DNA of 61,463 nt from an uncultured Sphingobacteriales bacterium (GCA_937871285.1 CALMQS010000052.1:1-61463); one strand, 5' to 3'; positions 8,915 to 18,348 are shown, counted from the stretch's first letter. Numbers and translations are program-made. Notes: generated by a model not told the origin, from the letters alone.

Positions 8915-10000
8915 ATGAAAAAGATCAGCTTTATTTTTTTATTCTTTTGCACTGTTTCCGGGTTTGCCCAGCAAAAGTCTATGGACTTTGAAAAATACGA
9001 CCCCGTATCTACGCTCAAAGTGCCGGAACACCTGCTTACCAGGGCAAAATTTCCTTTCATTGATGTACATAACCACCAATGGAACCTTTCTGAACAGGCT
9101 ATCCCGGGGCTGCTAACGGCGATGGATAAGCTGAATATGGCCGTAATGGTAAACCTCAGCGGCGGTAATGGCAGCAGGTTACAGGGGATGACGCAAAGCA
9201 TTCGCCATACAGCTCCCAAACGCTTTATCGTATTTGCTAATATTGAATTTAACGGCATTGGTGAAACGGGGTGGACAGCCAAAGCTGTTCAACAGTTAGA
9301 AGCCGATGTAAAAAACGGTGCTAACGGACTGAAAATATTTAAAAACCTGGGTTTTTCAGTTACAGATAAAGCGGGCAAACGGGTGGCTATAGACGATCCC
9401 CGGTTAGACGCTATATGGGAAAAATGCGGCGAGCTTAAAATCCCCGTGCTTATACATACCGCGGATCCGAAACCTTTCTGGGACCCGGTAGATGAGCATA
9501 ATGAACGCTGGCTGGAACTGGTTACCCATCCCCGGAGGAAAAGAGAAGCCAATGACCCTGAGCCGTGGGAACAGCTTATTGCTGAGCAGCACCGTATGTT
9601 CAAAAAGCATCCTTCCACAACTTTTATTGCTGCACATTTTGGCTGGTACCCCAACGACCTGGGCAAATTAGGCAGCTTATTAGAGGAAATACCGAATATG
9701 ATGATTGAATTTGGCGCTATCATCGCAGAGTTAGGCAGGCAGCCCAAAGCGGCAAAACAGTTTTTTGAGCAATACCAGAACAGGATCATGTTCGGCAAGG
9801 ATAGCTGGGTGCCCGATGAATACGCTACATATTTCAGGGTTTTAGAAACAGAAGACGAGTATTTTCCTTACCACAAAAAATACCATGCCTTCTGGCGCAT
9901 GTACGGGATGGGACTTTCCGATACGGTTCTGAAAAAAATTTATTACAAAAATGCCCTGCGGATTATCCCGAATATTGATAAAACCCTGTTCCCCGACTAA
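8915..10000 (+). CDS. Exported amidohydrolase-family protein (amidohydrolase_2 type)
   Basis: The protein has 361 residues with a signal peptide (MKKISFIFLFFCTVSGFAQ). It carries the metal-binding HNH motif (H52, H54 in FIDVHNHQW) at the first strand of a TIM barrel, a histidine in LIHTADP, a second in AAHFGWYP and an Asp in MFGKDSW. These are the usual ligands of the PF04909 group, which hydrolyses or decarboxylates ring and lactone substrates. Export is unusual for cytoplasmic decarboxylases and suggests an extracytoplasmic substrate. It lies 20 bp after the serine hydrolase gene in the same direction. The substrate is unknown. Confidence 0.85.
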   Translation: MKKISFIFLFFCTVSGFAQQKSMDFEKYDPVSTLKVPEHLLTRAKFPFIDVHNHQWNLSEQAIPGLLTAMDKLNMAVMVNLSGGNGSRLQGMTQSIRHTAPKRFIVFANIEFNGIGETGWTAKAVQQLEADVKNGANGLKIFKNLGFSVTDKAGKRVAIDDPRLDAIWEKCGELKIPVLIHTADPKPFWDPVDEHNERWLELVTHPRRKREANDPEPWEQLIAEQHRMFKKHPSTTFIAAHFGWYPNDLGKLGSLLEEIPNMMIEFGAIIAELGRQPKAAKQFFEQYQNRIMFGKDSWVPDEYATYFRVLETEDEYFPYHKKYHAFWRMYGMGLSDTVLKKIYYKNALRIIPNIDKTLFPD

Positions 10001-10051
10001 CATTTCCAAATTTCCCGTTATCTTGCACGTCCTTAAAATGTTTTGATTGAT

Positions 10052-10669
10052 ATGGAATACAGTAAGATCATTTCCGTAACCGGCTTAGGCGGCTTATTTG
10101 AATTGTTAAGCTCCAAAGGCGATGGCGCTATAGTACGCTCCCTTGAAGATAAAAGCACCCGCTTCGTATCTTCCCGCGTGCATAACTTCTCACATTTAGA
10201 AAGTATTGAAATATTTACAGTTCGTGAAAATGTGAACCTGGCCGATGTATTTCTCGCCATGCAAAAAGACACCACGTCGTTGCCTGATGAAAAAGACAAT
10301 GCCGCGGTAAAAAAATATTTTGAAGCTGTATATCCCGATATGGATTTTGAAAGGGTATATACCAGCGATATGAAAAAAATGGTGAAATGGCTTAGTATCT
10401 TAACGGCGAATAATATTGAGATCAAAGCGCCTCAGCCTGAAGAAGAAGAGGAAACAGTGGATCCCGAAGAGAAAGCAGAGGAGGTAAAAGAAGCGGACCA
10501 ACAGAAAGCTGCACCCAAAAAAGCAGAAAAGAAAAAAGAAGTAATACAAGAAGAAGAAGAAGCAAAGACGGCTCCAAAGAAAAAGGCAGCGCCTAAAAAA
10601 GCGGAAACAGCCAAAGAAGAGGCCGTACCCAAAAAGAAAGCCGCTCCAAAGAAAAAAGCAAAAGAATAA
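10052..10669 (+). CDS. DUF5606 protein with a lysine/alanine/glutamate-rich tail
   Basis: The protein is 205 residues, started at the ATG 10052 because the preceding TTG would only add three residues. Residues 1-135 match the Bacteroidota family DUF5606 as I remember it (IISVTGLGGLFELLSSKGDG near the start), whose function is unknown. The tail (about 140-205) is first acidic and then alternates KKAAPKK-type blocks, like the C termini of histone H1-like proteins. A nucleic-acid-binding or scaffolding role is an inference from composition only. It stands alone upstream of the M3 peptidase. The gap after it contains pyrimidine-rich 7-base units (10677-10745). Confidence 0.8.
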   Translation: MEYSKIISVTGLGGLFELLSSKGDGAIVRSLEDKSTRFVSSRVHNFSHLESIEIFTVRENVNLADVFLAMQKDTTSLPDEKDNAAVKKYFEAVYPDMDFERVYTSDMKKMVKWLSILTANNIEIKAPQPEEEEETVDPEEKAEEVKEADQQKAAPKKAEKKKEVIQEEEEAKTAPKKKAAPKKAETAKEEAVPKKKAAPKKKAKE

Positions 10670-10754
10670 TGTGGTGTCAGAAGTGAGCGGTGAAAAAACT
10701 TCCTTTTGTCTTTTCCTCTCTTTTCATCTTTTACCTATTATAATACCATGATCC

Positions 10755-12467
10755 ATGGCAAGTGCTGATATTAAAAAGAAGCCAAGATATTTTCTACCGG
10801 AAGATTTTGAAGTAACCACGTGGGAAGCCCTTGAACCCTATTTTAAAGAACTGTCTGAAAGACCTCTTAATACTAAACAGGAACTGGAACAATGGTTAAA
10901 AGATTCCAGTGAACTCGAAGCCGTGGTGTCGGAAGATGCCTGCTGGCGCCAGGTACGCATGACCCGCGACACAGAAAATAAAGCGCTTACCGAAGCCTTT
11001 ACTTTTTTCTACACGGCTATTCAGCCCAATATTCAACCTTATGCCGATAAGATCAACAGGAAGCTGGTTGGTTGCGCATATACGGCTGAGTTAGACCAGG
11101 ATAAATATTTCACTTACCTGCGTTCCGTTAAAAAAAGTATTGATCTGTTCAGAGAAGAAAATATTCCCTTGTTTGCTGAACTCAGTGTAATGCAGCAGCA
11201 ATACGGCGCCATAGCAGGCAAAATGACCATTGAAGTAGAAGGAAAGGAATATACGCTGCAGCAGGCTTCCAGGTTTTTGGAAAGTCATGACCGAGCCTTA
11301 CGTGAATCGGTTTACCGGAAAATAAATGAAAGACGCCTGCAGGATAAAGATACCTTTAATGAACTGTTTACGGGCCTTGTCCGCAAGCGTCACCAGGTAG
11401 CTTTAAATGCCGGGTTCAGCAACTACCGGGATTATATGTTCGTAGAGAAGGGCCGGTTTGATTATACCAAAGAAGACTGCTTTAACTTTCATGAAGGTGT
11501 AAAGCAGTATGTTTTGCCTTTGGTGAACATTATTAACAGGGAAAAAAAGAAAAAGCTCGGACTCGATGTATTAAAGCCCTGGGATACCGAGGCCGAACCG
11601 GAAGGGGTATCTCCTTTGCGGCCTTTTGCCAGTGGAAAGGAACTATTGGAAAAATCCATCGTATGCTTTAACCGGTTACGACCCTTCTTTGCAGATTGCC
11701 TGCGGAAGATGGATGAGCTGAAACGTTTTGACCTCGACAGCCGGAAGGGTAAAGCTCCCGGCGGTTACAATATGCCGTTAGCCGAAAGCGGCGCACCTTT
11801 TATTTTTATGAATGCCGCCGGGCAAATGCACGATGTTACTACCATGGTACATGAAGGCGGGCACGCGGTTCACTCTTTCCTGGCACATCCGCTGGAATTA
11901 TCTGCGTTTAAAGAATATCCTATAGAAATGGCGGAAGTGGCCAGTATGAGCATGGAGCTGTTCAGCATGGAATACTGGGATACCTTTTTTACTGATGCCA
12001 ATGATCTGCAAAGAGCAAAGGAGCACCAGTTGGAAAGAGTAATTACCATAATGCCCTGGATAGCTACCATAGATAAATTCCAGCACTGGCTTTATGAAAA
12101 CCCTTTTCATACCACGGAAGAAAGAACTAACCGGTGGATGGAGATATTACAGGAATTTTCTTCTGCCGAAATAGATTTCGGTGGACTGGAACCATACCGT
12201 GAAAGCGCATGGCAGCGCCAGTTACACCTTTTTGAAGTGCCTTTTTATTATATTGAATACGGCATTGCCCAGTTGGGCGCCATAGGAATGTGGAAACAAT
12301 TTAAAGAAAATAAGGAAAATGCTTTGGATAATTATATGAAAGCACTAAGTTTGGGTAATATAAAACCCTTACCGGAATTATATGCATCCGCAGGGTTGCA
12401 GTTCAATTTATCACCAGCCTATATAAAAGAATTAATGGAGTTTGTTCATACCGAAATGCCGGCATAG
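10755..12467 (+). CDS. M3-family oligoendopeptidase (PepF/thimet-like)
   Basis: This 570-residue zinc metallopeptidase has no signal peptide. The gluzincin motif HEGGH (366-370) is followed by a conserved Glu region (EMAEVASMSMELF, about 25 residues later) that provides the third ligand. The helical N-terminal lid and the C-terminal Tyr-rich region (FYYIEYGIAQLGA) are typical of M3B oligoendopeptidases. Its likely role is degradation of short cytoplasmic peptides. It is monocistronic by appearance, with a terminator-like hairpin 40 bp downstream. Confidence 0.93.
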   Translation: MASADIKKKPRYFLPEDFEVTTWEALEPYFKELSERPLNTKQELEQWLKDSSELEAVVSEDACWRQVRMTRDTENKALTEAFTFFYTAIQPNIQPYADKINRKLVGCAYTAELDQDKYFTYLRSVKKSIDLFREENIPLFAELSVMQQQYGAIAGKMTIEVEGKEYTLQQASRFLESHDRALRESVYRKINERRLQDKDTFNELFTGLVRKRHQVALNAGFSNYRDYMFVEKGRFDYTKEDCFNFHEGVKQYVLPLVNIINREKKKKLGLDVLKPWDTEAEPEGVSPLRPFASGKELLEKSIVCFNRLRPFFADCLRKMDELKRFDLDSRKGKAPGGYNMPLAESGAPFIFMNAAGQMHDVTTMVHEGGHAVHSFLAHPLELSAFKEYPIEMAEVASMSMELFSMEYWDTFFTDANDLQRAKEHQLERVITIMPWIATIDKFQHWLYENPFHTTEERTNRWMEILQEFSSAEIDFGGLEPYRESAWQRQLHLFEVPFYYIEYGIAQLGAIGMWKQFKENKENALDNYMKALSLGNIKPLPELYASAGLQFNLSPAYIKELMEFVHTEMPA

Positions 12468-12506
12468 AGCAGATTTTAAAATAGCTACTAATCAGAGCCT
12501 TAACCA

Positions 12507-12536
12507 AAAGTCCCGCTGTTTCTACACCGGGGCTTT
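12507..12536 (+). terminator. Probable terminator of the M3 peptidase gene
   Basis: AAAGTCCCG (12507-12515) pairs with CGGGGCTTT (12528-12536), with one T-G wobble and a 12-nt loop. The T-rich tract after it is interrupted (ctgatttcttc), so strength is uncertain. Confidence 0.55.
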
Positions 12537-12594
12537 CTGATTTCTTCAAATAACGTAGCTTCATATATAAATGCTATTCAAAACTCCCATGCAC

Positions 12595-13233
12595 ATGAAA
12601 TATTTTGTATCGCTGGCTGTATTCAGTTTAACTTTTTTATCGTTTACATACCTTCCCCAAAATCAACAGGATGGATGGATATCTATATTTGACGGAACAC
12701 TGAACAATTGGAAAGTTGGCAGGAATGCATCTACATTTAGTATTGAAGACGGTAGCATTAAGGTGAACGGACCTGTTGCACATATTTATTATGATGGCCC
12801 TGTGAAAAAACATATTTTCACCAACTTTGAATTCAAAGCAGATGTAAAAACATTGCCAGGCTCTAATTCAGGTATCTATTTTCATACCAGCTACCAGGAA
12901 GGCGGCTGGCCCGAGAAAGGGTATGAAGCACAGGTAAACAATTCACACACCGACTGGCGCAGGTCGGGCAGTTTATATGGCTTTTCGGATGTGCGGGAAG
13001 TATATGCGAAAGATAATGAATGGTATACCGAATACATAAAAGTAGAAGGTAAAAGGATCATCATTAAAATAAACGATAAAACGGTAGTTGACTATACGGA
13101 GCCTGAAAACCCCGGAAGGGATGAAAAAAATACGCAGCGCGTACTCTCCAGCGGTACCTTTGCCTTGCAGGGCCACGATCCCAAAAGTACAGTGTATTAT
13201 AAAAATATAATGGTTAAGCCGTTAGCAGATTAA
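12595..13233 (+). CDS. Exported DUF1080 (3-keto-disaccharide hydrolase-like) protein
   Basis: The protein is 212 residues from the ATG at 12595; an ATG at 12571 would put eight residues in front of the signal peptide. A hydrophobic leader is followed by the beta-jelly-roll DUF1080/LamG-like domain, recognisable from ISIFDGTLNNWKVG, NSGIYFHTSYQEGGWP and the C-terminal IMVKPL. Members of the family in Bacteroidota hydrolyse 3-keto-glycosides or bind carbohydrate. Catalysis here is not proven by sequence. No 3-keto-sugar oxidoreductase is adjacent. Confidence 0.85.
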   Translation: MKYFVSLAVFSLTFLSFTYLPQNQQDGWISIFDGTLNNWKVGRNASTFSIEDGSIKVNGPVAHIYYDGPVKKHIFTNFEFKADVKTLPGSNSGIYFHTSYQEGGWPEKGYEAQVNNSHTDWRRSGSLYGFSDVREVYAKDNEWYTEYIKVEGKRIIIKINDKTVVDYTEPENPGRDEKNTQRVLSSGTFALQGHDPKSTVYYKNIMVKPLAD

Positions 13234-13242
13234 AAAGAAGAA

Positions 13243-13428
13243 TTCAGGTTGCAGGGTATAGGTATCAGGTTCAGGTGAATAGCTACTAACGATAGGTAGT
13301 TACCGTTGGCTTAGGATTTGAATTTTAGCATTTGAATTTTATTTGTCTCTTGTTATTTGTCTCTTGATACTTTGTATTCTCTTCGGGTTTCGGAATTCAA
13401 GCTTCAAAATTCTTAAACCCTCCCTCCT
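13243..13428 (+). repeat. Heptad-phased dispersed intergenic element, copy C
   Basis: The segment starts with AGGTT-type heptamers (AGGTTGC, then three variants). It then has ACTAACGATAG, shared with copy B, and runs through units such as GATTTGA and CATTTGA, each alternating with ATTTTA-type units. It continues with ATTTGTC (twice), TCTTGAT and ACTTTGT, and ends in TTCGG-type units. The 7-base phase holds through most of the gap. It stops just before the helicase promoter and start codon. Confidence 0.75.
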
Positions 13429-13436
13429 TACCTTTG
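13429..13436 (+). promoter_or_regulatory. Candidate -7 element of the helicase gene, very close to the start
   Basis: TACCTTTG matches TAnnTTTG exactly and ends only 4 nt before the ATG at 13441. If used, transcription would begin at or a few bases past the annotated start, giving a leaderless message or a downstream start. No TTTG -33 element was found. Confidence 0.35.
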
Positions 13437-13440
13437 CTCC

Positions 13441-15348
13441 ATGGATTATTTCAAAAAGCTGCTGGACTTATTGAAAATGGAGCGGGAGCAGGATCGCAAA
13501 GCTTACCAGCAACTCATCGAAACATCTACTGTAGCCGAACGCAGGGCAAACGGGCTCACCTGGTATCCCATAGCCATACGTGATACGGAATTGGGCCGCG
13601 GCGACTATTTAACGGTAGAGGTGGAACGCACTACACACCAGGATATTCCACACCAGCTTCGCTTCGGCGCATCGGCCGTTATTTTTTCCAATCACGATCC
13701 ACGGGAAAACAGGGTGGAGGGAGTAATCACTTTCCAGGGTGGCAACCGGTTGAAAATTACATTACGCACAGACGAACTGCCCGACTGGAGCCGCGACGGG
13801 AAGTTAGGGATTGACCTGCTTTTTGACGACAACAGCTACGATGAAATGCAGAATGCGCTGAAGCTTGCATCAACGCTCAGTGAAAAGCCAAAGGAAGGAC
13901 ATTTGATTAAAATACTTACTGGTGAAAAACCAGCTACTTTTGAAACCACCGTTCCACATTTTAGCAGTGCCATATTAAATGATTCGCAGCAGGCAGCGGT
14001 AAATAAAATTTTATCGGCCAATGAGCTGGCGATCGTGCATGGTCCGCCGGGCACAGGTAAAACCACCACTTTGGTGCAAGCCGTTAAAGCATTGATACAA
14101 CAGGATCATAAACAGGTACTGGTAGTAGCGCCCAGCAATACCGCTGTAGATCTGCTCACGGAAAAATTATCAGATGAAGGCTTGGATGTATTGCGCGTGG
14201 GCAATCCGGCCCGCGTATCTGAACGACTGATGTCCCTTACCCTCGACAGCAGGATGGCTGAACACAACAGCATGAAGGACGTGAAGAAAATGAAGAAGCA
14301 GGCTAACGAGCTTCGCAATATGGCGCATAAGTATAAGCGTAATTTTGGCAAAGCCGAACGCGAGCAACGCAGAGCGCTGTTTGATGAAGCGCACCGCATT
14401 ATTAAAGATATTGAAAAAACGGAGCAATACATCACCAATGACCTGCTCGGCCGAGCGCAGGTAATTACCGCTACGCTGGTAGGCGCAAATCATTATACCG
14501 TGCGCCATCTCAGGTATCACACGGTAGTAATTGACGAAGCAGGACAGGCGCTGGAACCTGCCTGCTGGATACCCATCCTCAAAGCACAGAAAGTTGTGCT
14601 TGCAGGCGACCACTGCCAGTTGCCTCCAACGATCAAATCGGAAGAAGCTGCCCGTAATGGCTTGAGCACTACCCTGCTCGAAAAATGCGTGCAGCTCCAT
14701 CCCGGATCCGTTGTGCTGCTGGAAGAACAATACCGCATGCATGAAATGATCATGGGCTACTCTTCCGGTGTGTTTTACCAGAGCAGGTTAAAAGCGCATG
14801 CTTCCGTAGCGGCACATGTGCTGTTTGATACAGATGTTCCTATAGCTTTTGTAGATACTGCCGGCTGCGGCTTCGATGAAAAAATCGAAGGCACCAGTAC
14901 CTCAAACCCCGAAGAAGCGGTTTTTGTTTTTAAACATCTTACACAATTGATAACAGCATTGAGCACGCACTACCAACCCCATAATTTTCCTTCGATAGCT
15001 GTTATTTCCCCCTACCGCCAACAGATCCAATTATTAAAAGAGCAGTTACAGCACACCACACAACTGCATGCATATGGCGATAAAATTTCGGTGAATACCA
15101 TTGACAGCTTCCAGGGCCAGGAACGGGATATTGTATACATCAGCATGACGCGCAGCAACAACGAAAGCAGGATCGGTTTCCTGTCCGACATCCGTCGAAT
15201 GAATGTGGCCATGACCCGTGCCCGGAAGAAATTAGTGGTGATTGGCGACAGCGCTACGCTGAGCCAGTTTACTTTTTATGCTAACTTTATTGCTTACACA
15301 GAGCAACACAATGCTTATCAAAGCGCATGGGAATTCGTAGATATGTAA
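13441..15348 (+). CDS. Superfamily 1B helicase of the UPF1/IGHMBP2 type
   Basis: The protein has 635 residues. An N-terminal beta-barrel region (about 60-150) precedes the RecA core. Walker A is GPPGTGKTTT (201-210), motif Ia is VVAPSNTAVD, motif II is DEAG (365-368), motif III is AGDHCQLPPT, and motifs V and VI (TIDSFQGQERD and NVAMTRARKK) are intact. This is the AAA_11/AAA_12 organisation of UPF1-like helicases that unwind RNA or DNA 5' to 3'. A long alpha-helical insertion (about 265-315) follows motif Ib. No partner gene is evident. The catalytic motifs are complete, so it should be an active ATPase. Confidence 0.95.
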   Translation: MDYFKKLLDLLKMEREQDRKAYQQLIETSTVAERRANGLTWYPIAIRDTELGRGDYLTVEVERTTHQDIPHQLRFGASAVIFSNHDPRENRVEGVITFQGGNRLKITLRTDELPDWSRDGKLGIDLLFDDNSYDEMQNALKLASTLSEKPKEGHLIKILTGEKPATFETTVPHFSSAILNDSQQAAVNKILSANELAIVHGPPGTGKTTTLVQAVKALIQQDHKQVLVVAPSNTAVDLLTEKLSDEGLDVLRVGNPARVSERLMSLTLDSRMAEHNSMKDVKKMKKQANELRNMAHKYKRNFGKAEREQRRALFDEAHRIIKDIEKTEQYITNDLLGRAQVITATLVGANHYTVRHLRYHTVVIDEAGQALEPACWIPILKAQKVVLAGDHCQLPPTIKSEEAARNGLSTTLLEKCVQLHPGSVVLLEEQYRMHEMIMGYSSGVFYQSRLKAHASVAAHVLFDTDVPIAFVDTAGCGFDEKIEGTSTSNPEEAVFVFKHLTQLITALSTHYQPHNFPSIAVISPYRQQIQLLKEQLQHTTQLHAYGDKISVNTIDSFQGQERDIVYISMTRSNNESRIGFLSDIRRMNVAMTRARKKLVVIGDSATLSQFTFYANFIAYTEQHNAYQSAWEFVDM

Positions 15349-15782
15349 GCGAATATTGGACTATGGGATTGAAGGGTAAAAAAATTTTGAATCCGGCTTT
15401 TGTATTTCATGGCATCGCCTGTTGTGTCACTCCCTTGTACGCCCAGCACTGCGATCGGCAGTATATCTCCATTATATGAATGAGGCGCTGGTAAATATTG
15501 AGCGCCAGGGCCTGGTTGCCCACATGGCACCCGATGCGATTAAAATATCCGGTTTGGTAAATGCGAACATATGAAATTGTCGAACAAAACCGATTTTTTG
15601 TGGGGAACTCTAAAAACCGGCTGCACGTTATTTCACCAAGCCCCTTTTAAGGGAAGATTCCAGCGGAAAAGGAGTTACTTAGGGAAATGCGCTCCGCTAA
15701 CACCCTGAGGCATGTAAATAATACTTTTAAAGCCATGAAGCACGGATAATGCTTAAACAGCTTTATTTTTTCAACGGAGTCT
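15349..15782. other. Gene-free gap with possible decayed coding remnant
   Basis: I see no intact gene. Around 15478-15545 there is a degraded segment containing GAGCGCCAGGGCC and CCACATGGC, which resembles 33411-33482 and 35061-35132. On the minus strand the 15k and 33k copies translate to a shared RPWRSIF word. Small palindromes (CCCTTTTAAGGG near 15643, AGCGGA/TCCGCT around 15662-15700) are present, with no clear terminator for either neighbour. Confidence 0.4.
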
Positions 15783-17354
15783 TCAATACGCATTTGTTTC
15801 TGCCATTGTCCACGACTGCGCTTTCTTTACCGTTACCTTTTCACCGCCACTGAAAACTTTTGTTTCTGTACTATTTTCCAATTCAGGGTACACCACCTGC
15901 GTAACACACTGCCTGCCGTTGGCGAACACTTCAATAACAGACCTGTCCAGGAAAATATCAAGCTGTAATGTTTCGTCTTTGCCCAGCTCAAAAGGCACTC
16001 TTTGTTCCGATACTTTTTCCGGAAATCCATCCATGGGTGATCCGAATATAGCATTGGATGGCATGCTCACCGGCCCTTTTACAGATGATTTAATGAAGTT
16101 AATAACCAATTCCTTTTTAAGCGGATCGTAGCTAATGGTGGTTTCTTCCTTCCCATCAGGAGAACAAAAAACTTTTACGCCATAGGGTGATGTAGCTCCG
16201 CCTGTCATTTCAAGTTTCAGCTCAATGGATTTCCCTTTTGCTTTTAATGTTTGTTCCTTATTTGCCTCCAGCACTATATCATTTTCCTGCACTTCATTCA
16301 GCCTGATGGCTTTTACCTCTTCAGGCGGATTGATCTGTAATGTGCCATTCTTGGCAAGCGACAATACCCTCGGCAAGCTCATAATGCCCGACCAGCCATA
16401 ATCAGGAAGTGTTTCGGGCTTGCGTTCCAGCACCCATCCCCATATAATATTCCTTCCTTTATCATCCTGTAGCTGCTCCGGGGCAAAGAATGTTCCGCCA
16501 GGCCAATTCATCCGGCCATGCTGTTCAATGGTATACTTATCATTGACAAAGCTTCCGATGAAATACTGCGCACCTATATTATGACTGATGAAAAGCAGCA
16601 TGGATTTGTTACCTATGGAAAAAAAATCCGGGCAGGAAAGGTCCTCCGATGCATACAACCAGCTTTTGGTGCTGTCTAACAGCCGGCCGATATGCTCCCA
16701 CTTATACATATCTTTCGACTTGAACAGGGCCGGTGTTTTGCCCCCGGAGATCTGGTAATACCAGCCCGCCTTTCTATCGTACCATCCTTCCGGATCCCAT
16801 GCCGTGTATTTGCCTGAATTACCAAACGGATCATCGGCGGCAGGCGTTTTTAAAACAGGATTACCTTCAAATTTCTTCCATACTTTCAGATCATCATCTG
16901 TTGAGTATGCCACCATGTTTGCAGAAGCGCCCTGACCGTGATAAATGATATGCGGAACACCTTCTTTTGATAAGAATGCGCCACCGCTGAAAATACCCTG
17001 TTCCATATCCCCGTCTTTTACATTCAGCATATCAGGATATAAACTCCAGTGAAACAAATCGGTGCTTACCGCATGCCCCCATACATGTTCCATTTTGCCA
17101 TTGCGTAATTTCTGATAGATATACCCCAGGTGGTATTTCCCTTTCCAGTAAATGCCGCCATTAGGATCAAAAGGCATGGCATGACCCTCCGGGGCTACAA
17201 AATGATAGATAGGCCGGTGCGGATCGGATTGCATCAGCGATCGCAGGGTGCGTGTATCATTGATCATCTCAGCCCTGTCTTTTTGCTTTTCCTGCTGTGC
17301 TATACCGTAATGCGTTAAGAAGATAAATAAAAAGAGGACATTTAATTTTTTCAT
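15783..17354 (-). CDS. Divergent exported GH32-type glycoside hydrolase (fructanase-like)
   Basis: The protein is 523 residues from the ATG at 17354. That start gives the signal peptide MKKLNVLFLFIFLTHYGIAQ and avoids overlap with the upstream gene. A five-bladed propeller is indicated by MPFDPNGG (the GH32 DPNG motif with the nucleophile Asp) and AWDPEGW (in the place of RDP). The third motif reads EDLSCPDFF, where canonical enzymes have ECPD. A C-terminal beta-sandwich ends with LDRSVIEVFANG, a typical GH32 feature. Canonical members hydrolyse sucrose, inulin or levan. The altered third motif means activity and substrate should not be assumed. It is followed upstream by the Tat protein gene (67 bp), probably in one operon. 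Confidence 0.85.
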   Translation of the reverse strand: MKKLNVLFLFIFLTHYGIAQQEKQKDRAEMINDTRTLRSLMQSDPHRPIYHFVAPEGHAMPFDPNGGIYWKGKYHLGYIYQKLRNGKMEHVWGHAVSTDLFHWSLYPDMLNVKDGDMEQGIFSGGAFLSKEGVPHIIYHGQGASANMVAYSTDDDLKVWKKFEGNPVLKTPAADDPFGNSGKYTAWDPEGWYDRKAGWYYQISGGKTPALFKSKDMYKWEHIGRLLDSTKSWLYASEDLSCPDFFSIGNKSMLLFISHNIGAQYFIGSFVNDKYTIEQHGRMNWPGGTFFAPEQLQDDKGRNIIWGWVLERKPETLPDYGWSGIMSLPRVLSLAKNGTLQINPPEEVKAIRLNEVQENDIVLEANKEQTLKAKGKSIELKLEMTGGATSPYGVKVFCSPDGKEETTISYDPLKKELVINFIKSSVKGPVSMPSNAIFGSPMDGFPEKVSEQRVPFELGKDETLQLDIFLDRSVIEVFANGRQCVTQVVYPELENSTETKVFSGGEKVTVKKAQSWTMAETNAY

Positions 17355-17421
17355 ACCGGTTATTGTTTGTTTTATTAATGCGCTCCATATTGCGCATCTT
17401 TCACATTGGCTATTTTTTCCG

Positions 17422-18348
17422 TTAAGCTTCATTTACCAATGCCTTCATTTTTTGCAGGCCTGTTTTGGCCACCAGCAAGGGATCCTGCGCCCAGTATGTT
17501 TTATTAAACAGTTCCAGCGAAAGTACTTTTGTACCGCCCATAACCCGGAGGTCCTGCAAAACCTGTTTAAGCGGCGCCACGCCATCACCCGGGTATACCC
17601 TGTCACCATCCGTTTGTTCATTTACAGGTTTATTACCCGGATAATCGTTCATATGTATTATTTCAATGGCTCTTCCATTCATCAGCTTTAACCCGTTAAA
17701 CCCTGACCCCCCACGGAAAAGATGGTATACATCCGGTAATATCCGCGCATCGGGATCATTGGCAGCGGCGGCAATTGCCAATGCCTGGCTTAAACTATAC
17801 AGCGTACCCGAAGCGCCCCAGAATTCTAATTGCGGAATTACCTTATATTTTCGTCCCAGATCCAGTATCTCACGGTAATATATACCCGTCTGCGGGAGAT
17901 CCACCGGCTCACCTTTGTCTACGCCCGATGGTGGGGCTGCTATACGGCGGCAACCCAGCGCAGCCATTATCTTCATCTCTTCTTCCAAATCCTTCAATCC
18001 TGCTTTTCTTTTTGCGGCATCATTCACCATCCACGTAGTAAAGCTGATCGCATTTTCAACAGTAAGCCCGCGGTCTGCAATAAATTTTGCGAGTGTATCC
18101 ACTTTGTTTCCCTGCTTAAGATAATCCCTTATATCGCTTACCCACAATTCCACACCATCGTAGCCGGCCGCAGATGCAATTTCTAATGACTTAAGCAGCC
18201 CTACGTTTTGCCCGCGTATAGTGCTGGTATTAAGGCAAAAGCGAAATGCCCCGCCGGCATGGTTGGGACCTGCTTTAATAAAGGATGGTATAAAGGCTGA
18301 TAAAGCCGCTACACCTGTGCGTTTTATAAGCGTTCTTCTGCTAAGCAT
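17422..18348 (-). CDS. Tat-exported xylose-isomerase-fold (sugar phosphate isomerase/epimerase family) protein
   Basis: The protein has 308 residues. The N terminus MLSRRTLIKRTGVAALSAF is a twin-arginine signal, implying export of a folded, probably metal-loaded protein. The rest is an AP_endonuc_2-type TIM barrel (NTSTIRG, GYDGVELW, PQLEFWGASG, DVYHLFRGG, IIHMNDYPG). These histidine- and glutamate-containing strands normally bind a divalent metal and carry out keto-aldo isomerisation or epimerisation of sugars. Substrate unknown. It lies between the GH32-like and esterase genes, all minus, suggesting a small carbohydrate-handling cluster. Confidence 0.85.
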   Translation of the reverse strand: MLSRRTLIKRTGVAALSAFIPSFIKAGPNHAGGAFRFCLNTSTIRGQNVGLLKSLEIASAAGYDGVELWVSDIRDYLKQGNKVDTLAKFIADRGLTVENAISFTTWMVNDAAKRKAGLKDLEEEMKIMAALGCRRIAAPPSGVDKGEPVDLPQTGIYYREILDLGRKYKVIPQLEFWGASGTLYSLSQALAIAAAANDPDARILPDVYHLFRGGSGFNGLKLMNGRAIEIIHMNDYPGNKPVNEQTDGDRVYPGDGVAPLKQVLQDLRVMGGTKVLSLELFNKTYWAQDPLLVAKTGLQKMKALVNEA

